Source: Opitutus sp. ER46 (GTDB lineage: Bacteria > Verrucomicrobiota > Verrucomicrobiia > Opitutales > Opitutaceae). Taken from it: a stretch of 64,000 nt of DNA. The DNA lies in NCBI RefSeq assembly GCF_003054705.1, contig NZ_QAYX01000017.1, positions 62,001-126,000 of the forward strand, given 5' to 3'. How positions within the stretch are numbered: the stretch's first letter is position 1; each line of letters begins with the position of its first letter. Positions 48,728-58,451 of this stretch are shown here, piece by piece. A program made the translations under genes and the position numbers. The notes under the pieces were generated by a model that did not search any database, was not told the origin of the DNA, and was given only the letters and a program-made list of their open reading frames with translations.

Positions 48728-51247
48728 ATGTCCCAAGAACCGATGAACAATTTCACGCCACGCGCACAGCAGGTGCTGGCGCTGGCTCGCAAGGAGGCGG
48801 ACCGCTTCCACCACAACTACGTCGGTACCGAGCACATCCTGCTTGGGCTGATCAAGCTGGGGCAGGGCGTCGCCGTGAGCGTGCTGCAGAAGATGGGCCT
48901 CGACCTGGAGACCGTGCGCGGAGCCGTCGAGAAGCAGGTCGGCACCGGCCAGGAGACCAAGACGCAGAACAGCATTCCGTACACCCCCCGCGTGAAGAAG
49001 GTGCTCGCGCTCGCGGGCAAGGAGGCGAAGACGCTGAACCACTCGTACGTTGGCACCGAGCACATCCTGCTCGGCCTGCTGCGCGAGGGTGAGGGCGTCG
49101 CGGCCCGGGTGCTGAAGTCGCTCGACGTCGACATTGAGCGAACCCGCAACGAAATCCTGCGCGAACTCGATCCCCAATTCTCCGGCGCCGAGCGCGGTGA
49201 GCCGGGCGAAGAGGCGGCCGCGGGCGCGCCGCAACGCGGCGGTGGTGACGACAAGAAGGAAGTGAAGACCCCGGCGCTGAAGGCGTTCGGTCGCGATCTC
49301 ACGGAGCTGGCGCGCAAGGGCGAGATGGACCCGGTTGTTGGGCGCAAGAACGAGATTCGCCGCGTCATCCAGATCCTTTGCCGCCGCACGAAGAACAACC
49401 CCGTGCTCATCGGTGAGGCGGGCGTGGGCAAGACCGCGATCGTCGAAGGTCTCGCCCAGGAAATCGCGGCCGGCAACGTCCCCGAGATCCTCTACGAGAA
49501 GAAGGTCATCACCCTCGACCTCGCGCTCATGGTGGCCGGGACGAAATACCGCGGCCAGTTCGAGGAGCGCATCAAGGCTGTGATGGACGAGATCAAGCGC
49601 GCGAAGAACATCATCCTCTTCATCGACGAGCTGCACACCATCGTGGGTGCGGGCGCCGCCGAAGGGGCGATGGACGCCTCCAATATCTTCAAGCCCGCGC
49701 TCTCCCGCGGTGAACTGCAGTGCGTGGGCGCGACGACGCTCAACGAATACCGCAAGTACATCGAGAAGGACTCCGCCCTCGATCGCCGCTTCCAGTCCGT
49801 CAAGGTCGAGGCGCCGTCGGTCGACGACACCATCCTCATCCTGAAGGGCATCCGGTCGAAGTACGAAGATCACCACAAGGCGACCTTCACTGACAAGTCG
49901 CTCGAGGCGGCCGCGAAGCTTTCCGACCGCTATATCACCGGCCGCTTCCTGCCGGACAAAGCCATCGACGTGATGGACGAGGCGGGTTCCCGCGCCCGGA
50001 TCACGGCGCTGAGCCGCCCGCCGGACATCGAGAGCCTGACGAAGGAGATCGAGGACATCTGCGCCAAGAAGGAGAAGGCGATCAGCGAACAGCACTTCGA
50101 GGAGGCGGCCAAGTTCCGCGACCAGGAGAAGCAGCTCCGCGCCAAGCAGGAGCAGGTGACCGAGCAGTGGAAGAAGCAGCGCGATGAGAAGCGCGTGACC
50201 ATCGACGACGACCTCATGATGCAGGTCGTGGCCGACTGGACCGGTATTCCGCTCTCCCGGATGGAGAAGAAGGAGAGCGAGAAGCTGCTTACCCTCGAGA
50301 TTGAGCTGCAGAAGGCGGTCATCGGCCAGGATATCGCGGCTTCCGCGATCGCCCGAGCGCTGCGGCGTTCGCGCGCCGATCTCAAGGATCCGCGCCGCCC
50401 CATCGGCTCGTTCATGTTCGTGGGCCCGACGGGCGTCGGCAAGACGATGCTCGCGAAGCAGCTCGCCTCGCAGATGTTCGGCAACCAGGACGCGATCATC
50501 CAGATCGACATGTCGGAGTACATGGAGAAGTTCGCCGTGTCCCGCCTGGTCGGTTCGCCTCCGGGTTACGTCGGCTACGAAGAGGGCGGCCAGCTGACGG
50601 AGGCCGTCCGCCGCAAGCCGTACGCGGTGGTGCTCTTCGACGAGGTCGAGAAGGCGCATCCGGACGTCATCCAGCTGCTCCTCCAAATTCTGGAAGATGG
50701 CCGGTTGACGGACTCGCTCGGTCGCACGGTCGATTTCCGCAATACGATCATCATCATGACGTCGAACGTCGGCGCCCAGCTGCTGCAGCGGCAGACCTCG
50801 ATGGGCTTCGGCGCGGCGGCGCAGGGCTTCAACGACGCCGAGAAGATGCGCGAGAAGGTGCTCGAGGAGGCGAAACGCGTCTTCAAGCCCGAGTTCCTGA
50901 ACCGTATCTCGGACATCATCTTCTTCCGTCCGCTGAACAAGGAAGACCTCGTGAAGATCGTGGATCTAGAGGTGGTCGCGTTCGGCAAGCGTCTGGCCGA
51001 GCGGAAGATCACCCTGGAGTTCACCCAGGAGGCGAAAGACCTGCTGATCGAGAAGGGCTACGACGAAAAGTACGGGGCGCGTCCGCTGCGCCGCGCCGTT
51101 GAACACTACCTGGAAGATCCGCTCGCCGAGGCGCTGCTGCGCGGTGACGTCAAGGATGGCGAACCCGTCCTCGTCGCCCGGGAGGGCGAGAAGTTGATCT
51201 TCAAGCAGAAGACCCCACCTGCTGCTCCGAGTGGAGTGGCGCCATAA
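48728..51247 (+). CDS. clpC: ATP-dependent Clp protease ATPase subunit ClpC
   Basis: An 839-residue AAA+ unfoldase. Two N-terminal Clp repeats ([20 protein letters not shown] and [20 protein letters not shown]) bind adaptors or phosphoarginine. AAA1 has GEAGVGKT near 229, AAA2 has GPTGVGKT near 566, and a UVR-containing middle domain ([20 protein letters not shown]) separates them, which distinguishes ClpC from ClpA and ClpB. It feeds tagged proteins to ClpP, which is not in this window. It is third in the mcsA-mcsB-clpC unit, 19 bp after mcsB. Confidence 0.97.
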   Translation: MSQEPMNNFTPRAQQVLALARKEADRFHHNYVGTEHILLGLIKLGQGVAVSVLQKMGLDLETVRGAVEKQVGTGQETKTQNSIPYTPRVKKVLALAGKEAKTLNHSYVGTEHILLGLLREGEGVAARVLKSLDVDIERTRNEILRELDPQFSGAERGEPGEEAAAGAPQRGGGDDKKEVKTPALKAFGRDLTELARKGEMDPVVGRKNEIRRVIQILCRRTKNNPVLIGEAGVGKTAIVEGLAQEIAAGNVPEILYEKKVITLDLALMVAGTKYRGQFEERIKAVMDEIKRAKNIILFIDELHTIVGAGAAEGAMDASNIFKPALSRGELQCVGATTLNEYRKYIEKDSALDRRFQSVKVEAPSVDDTILILKGIRSKYEDHHKATFTDKSLEAAAKLSDRYITGRFLPDKAIDVMDEAGSRARITALSRPPDIESLTKEIEDICAKKEKAISEQHFEEAAKFRDQEKQLRAKQEQVTEQWKKQRDEKRVTIDDDLMMQVVADWTGIPLSRMEKKESEKLLTLEIELQKAVIGQDIAASAIARALRRSRADLKDPRRPIGSFMFVGPTGVGKTMLAKQLASQMFGNQDAIIQIDMSEYMEKFAVSRLVGSPPGYVGYEEGGQLTEAVRRKPYAVVLFDEVEKAHPDVIQLLLQILEDGRLTDSLGRTVDFRNTIIIMTSNVGAQLLQRQTSMGFGAAAQGFNDAEKMREKVLEEAKRVFKPEFLNRISDIIFFRPLNKEDLVKIVDLEVVAFGKRLAERKITLEFTQEAKDLLIEKGYDEKYGARPLRRAVEHYLEDPLAEALLRGDVKDGEPVLVAREGEKLIFKQKTPPAAPSGVAP

Positions 51248-51271
51248 ACGACGACCAACCGTCGCCTCGCA

Positions 51272-51307
51272 AAACCCCGCCCCCCGAGAACAACGGGAGC
51301 GGGGTTT
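51272..51307 (+). terminator. Terminator of the mcsA-mcsB-clpC unit
   Basis: AAACCCCGC (51272-51280) pairs with GCGGGGTTT (51299-51307) and CTGTTTT follows. Part of the loop can also pair (CCC with GGG). Confidence 0.8.
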
Positions 51308-51342
51308 CTGTTTTCGGCGGGCCGCGGGGGCAGCGGACGCGT

Positions 51343-52653
51343 TTACGGAGACGTCGCGAATTCGGTGGCGGCGCGGGTTCGCTCGGGGGCGAGGCGGAGG
51401 CTTAGCCTCAGGGCGAGGACGAGGAGGGCCACCTCCGCGGCGAAGAGCGTGGTGTAGGCGAGGAGGGCGTTCCCGGTCCAGAGACGCATCACGTCCACGA
51501 TCGCGCCGCCCATGAGGCTGCCGACGGCGTGTCCGACCATGTTGGCCATGCCCCAGACTCCCATCAGCATGCCGGCGCGTTCCGGCGTCGTGAACTGCGC
51601 CACGCTGGCCAGCATGCCGGCGCCGGTGAGGCCGGTGCACAATCCGAGCGCGAGCACGAGCCAACGGAATTGTGCGGCCGCCCCGGCGATCCCGAGTGCG
51701 GCGACGCCGCTGAATACGATGATGCTCGCCGTGAGCCCGACACGCATCAGGCGCAGCGGTCCCAGCCAGCGCAACAGCAGCAGCCCCGACAGGAGCATCG
51801 CGATCAGCACCCCCATGCCCCAGAACATCGTGAGCCGCGTGGTCTGGCCGACGCTCAGCCCGAGAACGAGCGCCCCGTACGGCTCCAGAAGCACGTCCTG
51901 CGCGAGGGTGCCGGTGAACGTGCAGACGACCACGACGAACAGCCGACGGATCTGGGGATCCGCCAGCACGAACTCGCGGAGCACTTGGCCAAAGGGCAGC
52001 TCGCCAGCCCGTTCGGCGCGCGCCGTTGCCAGGGAGAGAACCTCCTGGCGTGGAGCGGCGATGAGCGTGAGCGCCAGGACCGCCACGGCTACGCCACCGG
52101 CCACGGCCAGGAGCTGTGTCGGATCGTAGTGTTCCAGCTTTCGGCCGATGATGCCGGCACCGGCAACGGAGCCAACCAGCGTGGCCACCTCATAGAGCGT
52201 CATCGCGCGTCCGCGCTGGCGCGCGGGGAAGATTTCAGCGACCAGTGCCTGATAGGCGGTGTGGGCCAGATTTCGACCCAGGCCATACACGGTGAAGGTG
52301 AGCACGCCGAAGGTCGCGAGCCAGGCGGCCGAAACGTCGGGGCGGGTGATCGCCGCGATGCCGCAGAGGCCCAGGCCGAGAACAAGCGCGCCCAAGACCA
52401 TGTACGGTTCGCGGCGGCGCCCCAGGATCGGGTGCTGGTCGGACCAGAAGCCGAACCACAACCGCAGCGGCGAGAGCGCGAGCGGGATGGCGAAAAGGGC
52501 GGCGACGAGCGTGGCGGGTACGCCGAGCTCCGCGATCATCACCCGGTTGATCGTTCCTCCCACCAGCACTCCGCTCAGGCCGTAGGCGACGGGGAAGGCT
52601 GCCAGCCGGAGACGTGAGACAACGAGGTGGGCGGACGGCTGTCCTTGTTCCAT
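51343..52653 (-). CDS. PucC/BCH2-like major facilitator transporter
   Basis: A 436-residue protein with about 12 membrane helices. The blocks SPLRLWFGFWSDQHPILGRR, GRNLAHTAYQALVAEIFPAR, RGRAMTLYEVATLVGSVAGA and GMANMVGHAVGSLMGGAIVD resemble PucC/LhaA (BCH2), known in phototrophs for light-harvesting assembly or pigment delivery. No photosynthesis gene is in the window, so the cargo is unknown. General MFS assignment is secure; the PucC affinity is by recall. The flanking LysR gene is on the same strand and may form a unit with it. Confidence 0.82.
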   Translation of the reverse strand: MEQGQPSAHLVVSRLRLAAFPVAYGLSGVLVGGTINRVMIAELGVPATLVAALFAIPLALSPLRLWFGFWSDQHPILGRRREPYMVLGALVLGLGLCGIAAITRPDVSAAWLATFGVLTFTVYGLGRNLAHTAYQALVAEIFPARQRGRAMTLYEVATLVGSVAGAGIIGRKLEHYDPTQLLAVAGGVAVAVLALTLIAAPRQEVLSLATARAERAGELPFGQVLREFVLADPQIRRLFVVVVCTFTGTLAQDVLLEPYGALVLGLSVGQTTRLTMFWGMGVLIAMLLSGLLLLRWLGPLRLMRVGLTASIIVFSGVAALGIAGAAAQFRWLVLALGLCTGLTGAGMLASVAQFTTPERAGMLMGVWGMANMVGHAVGSLMGGAIVDVMRLWTGNALLAYTTLFAAEVALLVLALRLSLRLAPERTRAATEFATSP

Positions 52654-52806
52654 GGATGCGTGGGTTGATCCCGTTTGAACTCCGCGGTGCCGCGGTTGGC
52701 GAGCATGGAGTCGGGTCGGCTGAGCGTGCGGCGAGGAGCGGGCGGCGGGCGCTGTTGCCGGCGTCAGGTGCGCGCCCCCATGCGACGCGACCGGTGCGGG
52801 GGTAGA

Positions 52807-53712
52807 TCAGCGTTCCGCGGCGGCGACGTTGAGAAAGGAACGGAGGGCTGGGTCGGTCTCAGCCTCCTTCCGCCACCCCAGCACGAGCCGGCTTTCGGGC
52901 GCTGGGCCGGTGAGGGCCCGGAACGTGACCTCGGGGGGCAGATGCTGCGCTTCCGAAGGTGTCATGAAAGTGGCGCCAAGGCCGGCGCGCACCAAGCCGA
53001 CGCCATTGGCGCGCGGCCAGATTTCCTCGGAGATCCGGGGATTGACGCCGGCGGCGGCAAACGCGCCGAGGATTCGATCATAGAACCCGGCGTTGTGGGC
53101 GCGCGGAAAGAGGACAAACGGCGTTTCGGCCAGGTCGCGCAAGGATACGGCGGGCCGGCGGGCGAAGGGGTGTGAGGACGGCAGGAGCACGCCATTGTTT
53201 TCGCGCAACAGTGAACGCGTGTGAAGGGACGGGGTGGGAGCGTCCGGGTGGAAGAAGCCGCACGCGATCTCACCCGCGGCCAGCGCCGGGAGCTGGGCGG
53301 ACGTCGGGGATTCGATGAGTTCGAGGCGGATGCCAGGGTGGCGGCGGTGAAAATCGCGGAGGATGCCCGGGAGGACGGTCGACATGGCGAGGCCGGTAAA
53401 CGCGACGCGGATGTGACCGACCTCGCCCAACGCGACGGCCTTCAGCTCGCCCGGCAGGGCGGCGATGCTGCGGAGGAGCGGTTGTACGCGATCGAGCAGG
53501 AGCTTGCCGGCGGGGGTGAGCTCAACGCCCCGCCGGGTACGATTAAGCAGGTCAACGCCAACCGCGGCTTCGAGCTGCGCGACGGCCCGGCTCAACGCGG
53601 GTTGGGCGATGGCAAGGGCCTCCGCGGCTTGCCGGAAATGCAGACGGCGGGCGACCTCGACGAAGTAGAGGAGGTGCCGGATATCGAAGGGAATCTGGTA
53701 TTCACGAGCCAT
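52807..53712 (-). CDS. LysR-family transcriptional regulator
   Basis: A 301-residue regulator. The HTH is LLYFVEVARRLHFRQAAEAL with QPALSRAVAQLEAAVGVDLL, and the effector domain has VGHIRVAFTGLAMSTVLPGI. It is divergent from leuC with a 204-bp spacer holding a T-N11-A dyad. Control of leuCD, perhaps with a leucine-pathway intermediate as effector, is the simplest guess. The downstream PucC-like gene on the same strand could also be a target. The start at 53712 is normal for the family; a 56-codon extension is not. Confidence 0.93.
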   Translation of the reverse strand: MAREYQIPFDIRHLLYFVEVARRLHFRQAAEALAIAQPALSRAVAQLEAAVGVDLLNRTRRGVELTPAGKLLLDRVQPLLRSIAALPGELKAVALGEVGHIRVAFTGLAMSTVLPGILRDFHRRHPGIRLELIESPTSAQLPALAAGEIACGFFHPDAPTPSLHTRSLLRENNGVLLPSSHPFARRPAVSLRDLAETPFVLFPRAHNAGFYDRILGAFAAAGVNPRISEEIWPRANGVGLVRAGLGATFMTPSEAQHLPPEVTFRALTGPAPESRLVLGWRKEAETDPALRSFLNVAAAER

Positions 53713-53760
53713 GGTGAGAGGGAGCGCAGGGAAGTGGCGGGGTTGCAGCCGGATCGATGC

Positions 53761-53779
53761 TGATGCCGGAATGGCATCA
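53761..53779. promoter_or_regulatory. LysR-type operator between the regulator and leuC
   Basis: TGATGCC and GGCATCA form a perfect 7-bp dyad around GGAAT. Its centre TGCCGGAATGGCA fits the classic T-N11-A LysR box. It lies 49 bp before the regulator start and 138 bp before leuC, the usual place for a recognition site that also autoregulates. ATAAGTATTTCCCGGGTAT at 53791-53809 may be a second, weaker activation site. Confidence 0.65.
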
Positions 53780-53916
53780 CCGGGCACCAAATAAGTATTT
53801 CCCGGGTATGGCAACCCTCTGGTAAACTGCGGCCCTCGTGCGACTGATTTGGCGCGCCTCCGCGCCCGACCGAAGCGCATACATCCTTTTTCCCGCGGCT
53901 CCGGCCGTTCTCCGCC

Positions 53917-55335
<1,419 letters not shown>

Positions 55336-55344
55336 TTTTCCGGT

Positions 55345-55430
55345 ACGCACACACACACACCGCCCGCGAATGATCGCGGGTCACGCCGGTGAGCCGGCGC
55401 TGACTCGCGAGTTCGCGGGCCCTCTTTCCT
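55345..55430. other. leuC-leuD spacer with CA repeat and small hairpins
   Basis: A short CA-dinucleotide run at about 55346-55358 is followed by CCCGCG-AATGAT-CGCGGG (55363-55380) and two more small dyads (GCCGG-TGA-GCCGGC, CTCGCGAG). The stems lack T-runs. They might slow decay or tune leuD expression, but nothing shows this directly. Confidence 0.4.
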
Positions 55431-55433
55431 CCC

Positions 55434-56036
55434 ATGTCTCTCGCCCAGATCTCCCAGGTTGCCGGCCGCGCGGTTTATGTGCCCGGCAATGACATCGACA
55501 CCGACCGCATCATCCCGGCGCGATTCATGAAATGCGTCACGTTCGACGGGCTGGGCGAGTTCCTGTTCTTCGACGTGCGCAAGAATGCGGACGGCACCGA
55601 CAAGCCGCACCCGCTCAACGAGCCGCGCTTCAAAGGGGCGACAATCCTGTTGTCGGGCGCGAATTTCGGCTGCGGCTCGTCGCGCGAGCATGCGCCGCAG
55701 GCCATCCAGAAGTACGGCTTCCGGGCCATCGTGGCGGAGAACTTTGCCGAGATCTTTTTTGGCAACTGCACGACGCTCGGCATCCCGTGCGCCACGGCCA
55801 AGCGCGAGGATATCGCGAAAGTGGCGGCGGCGATCGAACGCGACCCGCAGCTGGAGGTGGTCGTGGATGTCGCGAAGCAGGAAATCCGGTTCGGGACCGA
55901 GCGCGTGCCAGCCCAGGTTCGGGCCTCGGCGCGCGACGCCCTCGTCAATGGACGCTGGGATGCCATCGGGGAGCTGCTGGAGGGACTTCCGAAGGTAAAG
56001 GAGACGGCCGCCAAGTTGCCGTATCTCGCGGCCTGA
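55434..56036 (+). CDS. leuD: 3-isopropylmalate dehydratase, small subunit
   Basis: A 200-residue partner of LeuC. Signatures are VYVPGNDIDTDRIIPARFMK, the substrate loop GANFGCGSSREHAPQAIQKY and IVAENFAEIFFGNCTTLGIP. Normal length and order after leuC; both are probably transcribed from the promoter beside the LysR box. Confidence 0.97.
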   Translation: MSLAQISQVAGRAVYVPGNDIDTDRIIPARFMKCVTFDGLGEFLFFDVRKNADGTDKPHPLNEPRFKGATILLSGANFGCGSSREHAPQAIQKYGFRAIVAENFAEIFFGNCTTLGIPCATAKREDIAKVAAAIERDPQLEVVVDVAKQEIRFGTERVPAQVRASARDALVNGRWDAIGELLEGLPKVKETAAKLPYLAA

Positions 56037-56061
56037 GGGCGAAACCGGGCAAAGTTAATGC

Positions 56062-56089
56062 AGCCGACCCGCGGCAACCGTGGTCGGCT
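56062..56089 (+). terminator. Hairpin after leuD
   Basis: AGCCGACC (56062-56069) pairs with GGTCGGCT (56082-56089), 25 bp past the stop. No T-run follows, so the call is tentative. Confidence 0.4.
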
Positions 56090-56189
56090 CCAGGCTTGCG
56101 CGGGACGGGAGCCGGGTGAAAGGATCCGGCCAGCCTGACCATTTTTTCTGAACATTTGGCGGGCGCTCGCGTCTCCCACTGTCATTCCA

Positions 56190-56792
56190 ATGTTTCTCGC
56201 CGCCATCGATTTGGCCCGCGTCTTTCGCGAGGCTGGCAATCTGATCTATCCGCTCGGGCTTTGCTCCATCGCCGCCACGTTCATCATCTGTGAGCGCCTT
56301 TTCGCGCTCAGGCGTGCGGTCGTGCTGCCGGAGCACCTGACCGAGGCCGTGATCGAGGGGCGTCCGCCGGCGGGCGACAAACGGTCTGCGCTCGGGCGCA
56401 TCCTGGAGTTCGCGGAACGTCACCGGGGCGACGTCGAGGCCATCAAGGCCTACGCGCGGCTCGAGGTGATCAAGATGGAGCGTGGCGTCAGCTATCTGGA
56501 CACCATCTACGCCGCGGCGCCGCTCATCGGCCTGATCGGCACCGTGACCGGCCTCCTCGGCGCATTCTCCGTGGTCGACCCTGATACGCGCATGCCCGAT
56601 CCGGTGCAGTTCACCGAGAGCGTCGGTTATGCGCTGTCCGCGACGGTGCTTGGCCTTTGCATCGCGCTCCCGGCGCTGGTCGGCAGCGGCTACCTGCAGC
56701 GCGTGATCGAGAAACATGCGGCGCAATTGGATGTGCTGCTCGAACGCGTGCTGGCCCAGCACGCTGACACGCCCGCCCAGAAGGGACCATGA
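56190..56792 (+). CDS. exbB: ExbB/TolQ/MotA-family proton channel
   Basis: A 200-residue inner-membrane protein. It has three hydrophobic segments (GNLIYPLGLCSIAATFIICE, YAAAPLIGLIGTVTGLLGAF, GYALSATVLGLCIALPALVG). The second and third carry the conserved channel blocks PLIGLIGTVTGLL and ALSATVLGL. Together with ExbD it turns the proton gradient into motion of TonB or TolA. Its end overlaps the exbD start by 4 bp (ATGA), so the two are translationally coupled. Confidence 0.93.
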   Translation: MFLAAIDLARVFREAGNLIYPLGLCSIAATFIICERLFALRRAVVLPEHLTEAVIEGRPPAGDKRSALGRILEFAERHRGDVEAIKAYARLEVIKMERGVSYLDTIYAAAPLIGLIGTVTGLLGAFSVVDPDTRMPDPVQFTESVGYALSATVLGLCIALPALVGSGYLQRVIEKHAAQLDVLLERVLAQHADTPAQKGP

Positions 56793-57190
56793 GCCTCCTG
56801 GTCACCCGTCGCCGCCGTCGGCCGGAGCTCCCGCTGGTTCCGCTGATCGACGTCCTGGTGATGCTCGTACTCTTTGCGTATGTGACGATGCAGGCGCGCA
56901 CCGCGGCCAGCCTGAACATCACGCTGCCGAAGGCGGAGACGGCCGGCAAAAATGCGTTCAAGGGGTCGATCACCATCGGCATCGACGCGCAGGGGCGCCT
57001 CGCGTTCAACGGCCGCGAAGTCGCCGACAATCAGTTGCTGGACGTGCTCCGGCAGGTGAAGAACATCGACCGCGAAATCCCGGTGCTGATTCGCGCGGAC
57101 GAGACCGCGCAACTGAAGAAAGCGACGTTCGTCATGGACGTCTGCCGCAAGGCCGGCCTGCACAAGTTCAGCCTGCTGGTTCGCGAGTAG
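56789..57190 (+). CDS. exbD: ExbD/TolR-family protein
   Basis: A 133-residue partner of ExbB with one N-terminal helix. The essential membrane Asp is in LVPLIDVLVMLVLFAYVT. The periplasmic domain has the ITIGIDAQGRLAFNGREV and PVLIRADETAQLKKAT blocks. No tonB is adjacent; the TonB-like gene at 9.7 kb and the receptor at 58.5 kb are candidate partners. A TolQR role cannot be excluded, as tolA, tolB and pal are not here. Confidence 0.92.
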   Translation: MSLLVTRRRRRPELPLVPLIDVLVMLVLFAYVTMQARTAASLNITLPKAETAGKNAFKGSITIGIDAQGRLAFNGREVADNQLLDVLRQVKNIDREIPVLIRADETAQLKKATFVMDVCRKAGLHKFSLLVRE

Positions 57191-57294
57191 GCGGGCCGCC
57201 GCGACTGCGTCCCGGAAGCCACGACGGCGCCGGACCAGTCGCGTCCGCCGAATTTCGGGTGGCGGTCGGGCGGGCGCGCGCTACCAGTTGACGC

Positions 57295-57978
57295 ATGAAG
57301 ATCGTCATCACCGGCGTTACTCGCGGCCTGGGGCGCGCGCTCACGGAGGAGTTCATTCGCGGCGGTCACACCGTGATCGGCTGCGGCCGGAGCGGTGACG
57401 CGGTGTTTGACCTGCGCATGGCGTATCAGGCGCCGCATGACTTTTCGGTCGTCGACGTGGCACTCGACACCAAGGTGGCGATCTGGGCGGCGAAGGTGCT
57501 CGAGAACGACAATCCGCCTGACCTGCTCATCAACAACGCGGCCGTGATGAATCGTCCCGCGCCCCTCTGGGAGATCGATGACCGCGAGTTCACCAAGCTG
57601 GTCGATGCCAATCTCCGGGGCGTCGCGAACGTCATCCGACATTTCGTTCCCGCCATGGTGGCGCGCCGCCAGGGCGTGATTGTGAACCTCAGCTCGGGCT
57701 GGGGCCGCAGCGTGGACGCGAAGGTCGCGCCGTACTGCATGTCCAAGTGGGGCATCGAGGGGCTGACCAAGGCGCTCGCCGAGGAACTGCCCGAGGGCAT
57801 GGCCGCGGTGCCGCTGAACCCGGGCGTGATCGACACGGAGATGTTGCGCTCCTGCTGGGGCGACGAGGCCGGAGCCTATCCCAAGGCAGAGGCGTGGGCG
57901 AAAGTCGCCGCTCCGTTCATTCTCCAGCTGGGGGCGAAGGACAATGGACGTTCCCTGAGCGTCGGCGGACGGAACTAG
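57295..57978 (+). CDS. Short-chain dehydrogenase/reductase
   Basis: A 227-residue Rossmann enzyme. The cofactor loop is GVTRGLGRAL, then NNAAVMNR, the catalytic Ser in VNLSSGWGRS and the YCMSK Tyr/Lys pair in PYCMSKWGIEGLTKAL. It oxidises or reduces an unknown alcohol or carbonyl with NAD(P). Its stop shares CTAG with the stop of the acyl-carrier gene on the other strand, so the two genes overlap tail to tail by 4 bp. Confidence 0.92.
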   Translation: MKIVITGVTRGLGRALTEEFIRGGHTVIGCGRSGDAVFDLRMAYQAPHDFSVVDVALDTKVAIWAAKVLENDNPPDLLINNAAVMNRPAPLWEIDDREFTKLVDANLRGVANVIRHFVPAMVARRQGVIVNLSSGWGRSVDAKVAPYCMSKWGIEGLTKALAEELPEGMAAVPLNPGVIDTEMLRSCWGDEAGAYPKAEAWAKVAAPFILQLGAKDNGRSLSVGGRN

Positions 57979-58394
57979 CCCGCGCGAGCGAGCCGCCACG
58001 GTGCGGTTTCAACCTTCGTGGCCAGGAAACGGCGCACGTCGCCGAGCGTGCGGACCTGCGTGAGTTCTTCGTTGCTGATGGAGATGTGCAGGGCCTCTTC
58101 CGTGAGGACGACGATCTCCAGCATCGTCAGCGAATCGATGCCCAGATCTTCGACCAGCCGGAGCTGATCGTCGCCGGTGCGGACGCGGGCGCGCCGATCG
58201 TTTTCGACGTAACGTTCGACCACGCCGAGCAGGACGGGCTTGAGGTGAGTCATGTCCCCGGTGCGATGCAGGAGGCAGGCGGCCTCGATGGTTGAGGGCG
58301 AGCAGCGCTTGAGCGTGTCGCGCAAGGCGCTGAGCTCGGGATCGGCCGGAGCGCGCTCGCGCGGAGCAGGGACAACTTCAGAAAGGGGGGGCAT
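57975..58394 (-). CDS. Acyl-carrier-type phosphopantetheine-binding protein with N-terminal extension
   Basis: A 139-residue protein. The C-terminal half is an acyl-carrier domain with the attachment serine in LVEDLGIDSLTMLEIVVLTE. The first 65 residues (ALRDTLKRCSPSTIEAACLL and so on) are not part of a normal carrier of about 80 residues and match nothing I can name. Carriers hold acyl chains in fatty-acid, lipid or polyketide synthesis. There is no synthase gene next door. The start at 58394 is preferred over 58445 because the extra residues are unlike a carrier. Confidence 0.8.
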   Translation of the reverse strand: MPPLSEVVPAPRERAPADPELSALRDTLKRCSPSTIEAACLLHRTGDMTHLKPVLLGVVERYVENDRRARVRTGDDQLRLVEDLGIDSLTMLEIVVLTEEALHISISNEELTQVRTLGDVRRFLATKVETAPWRLARAG

Positions 58395-58451
58395 GGCACG
58401 GATGGTGACGCATGGGACGACAACCCGGTAACCGAGACCCGCCATCGGCTT

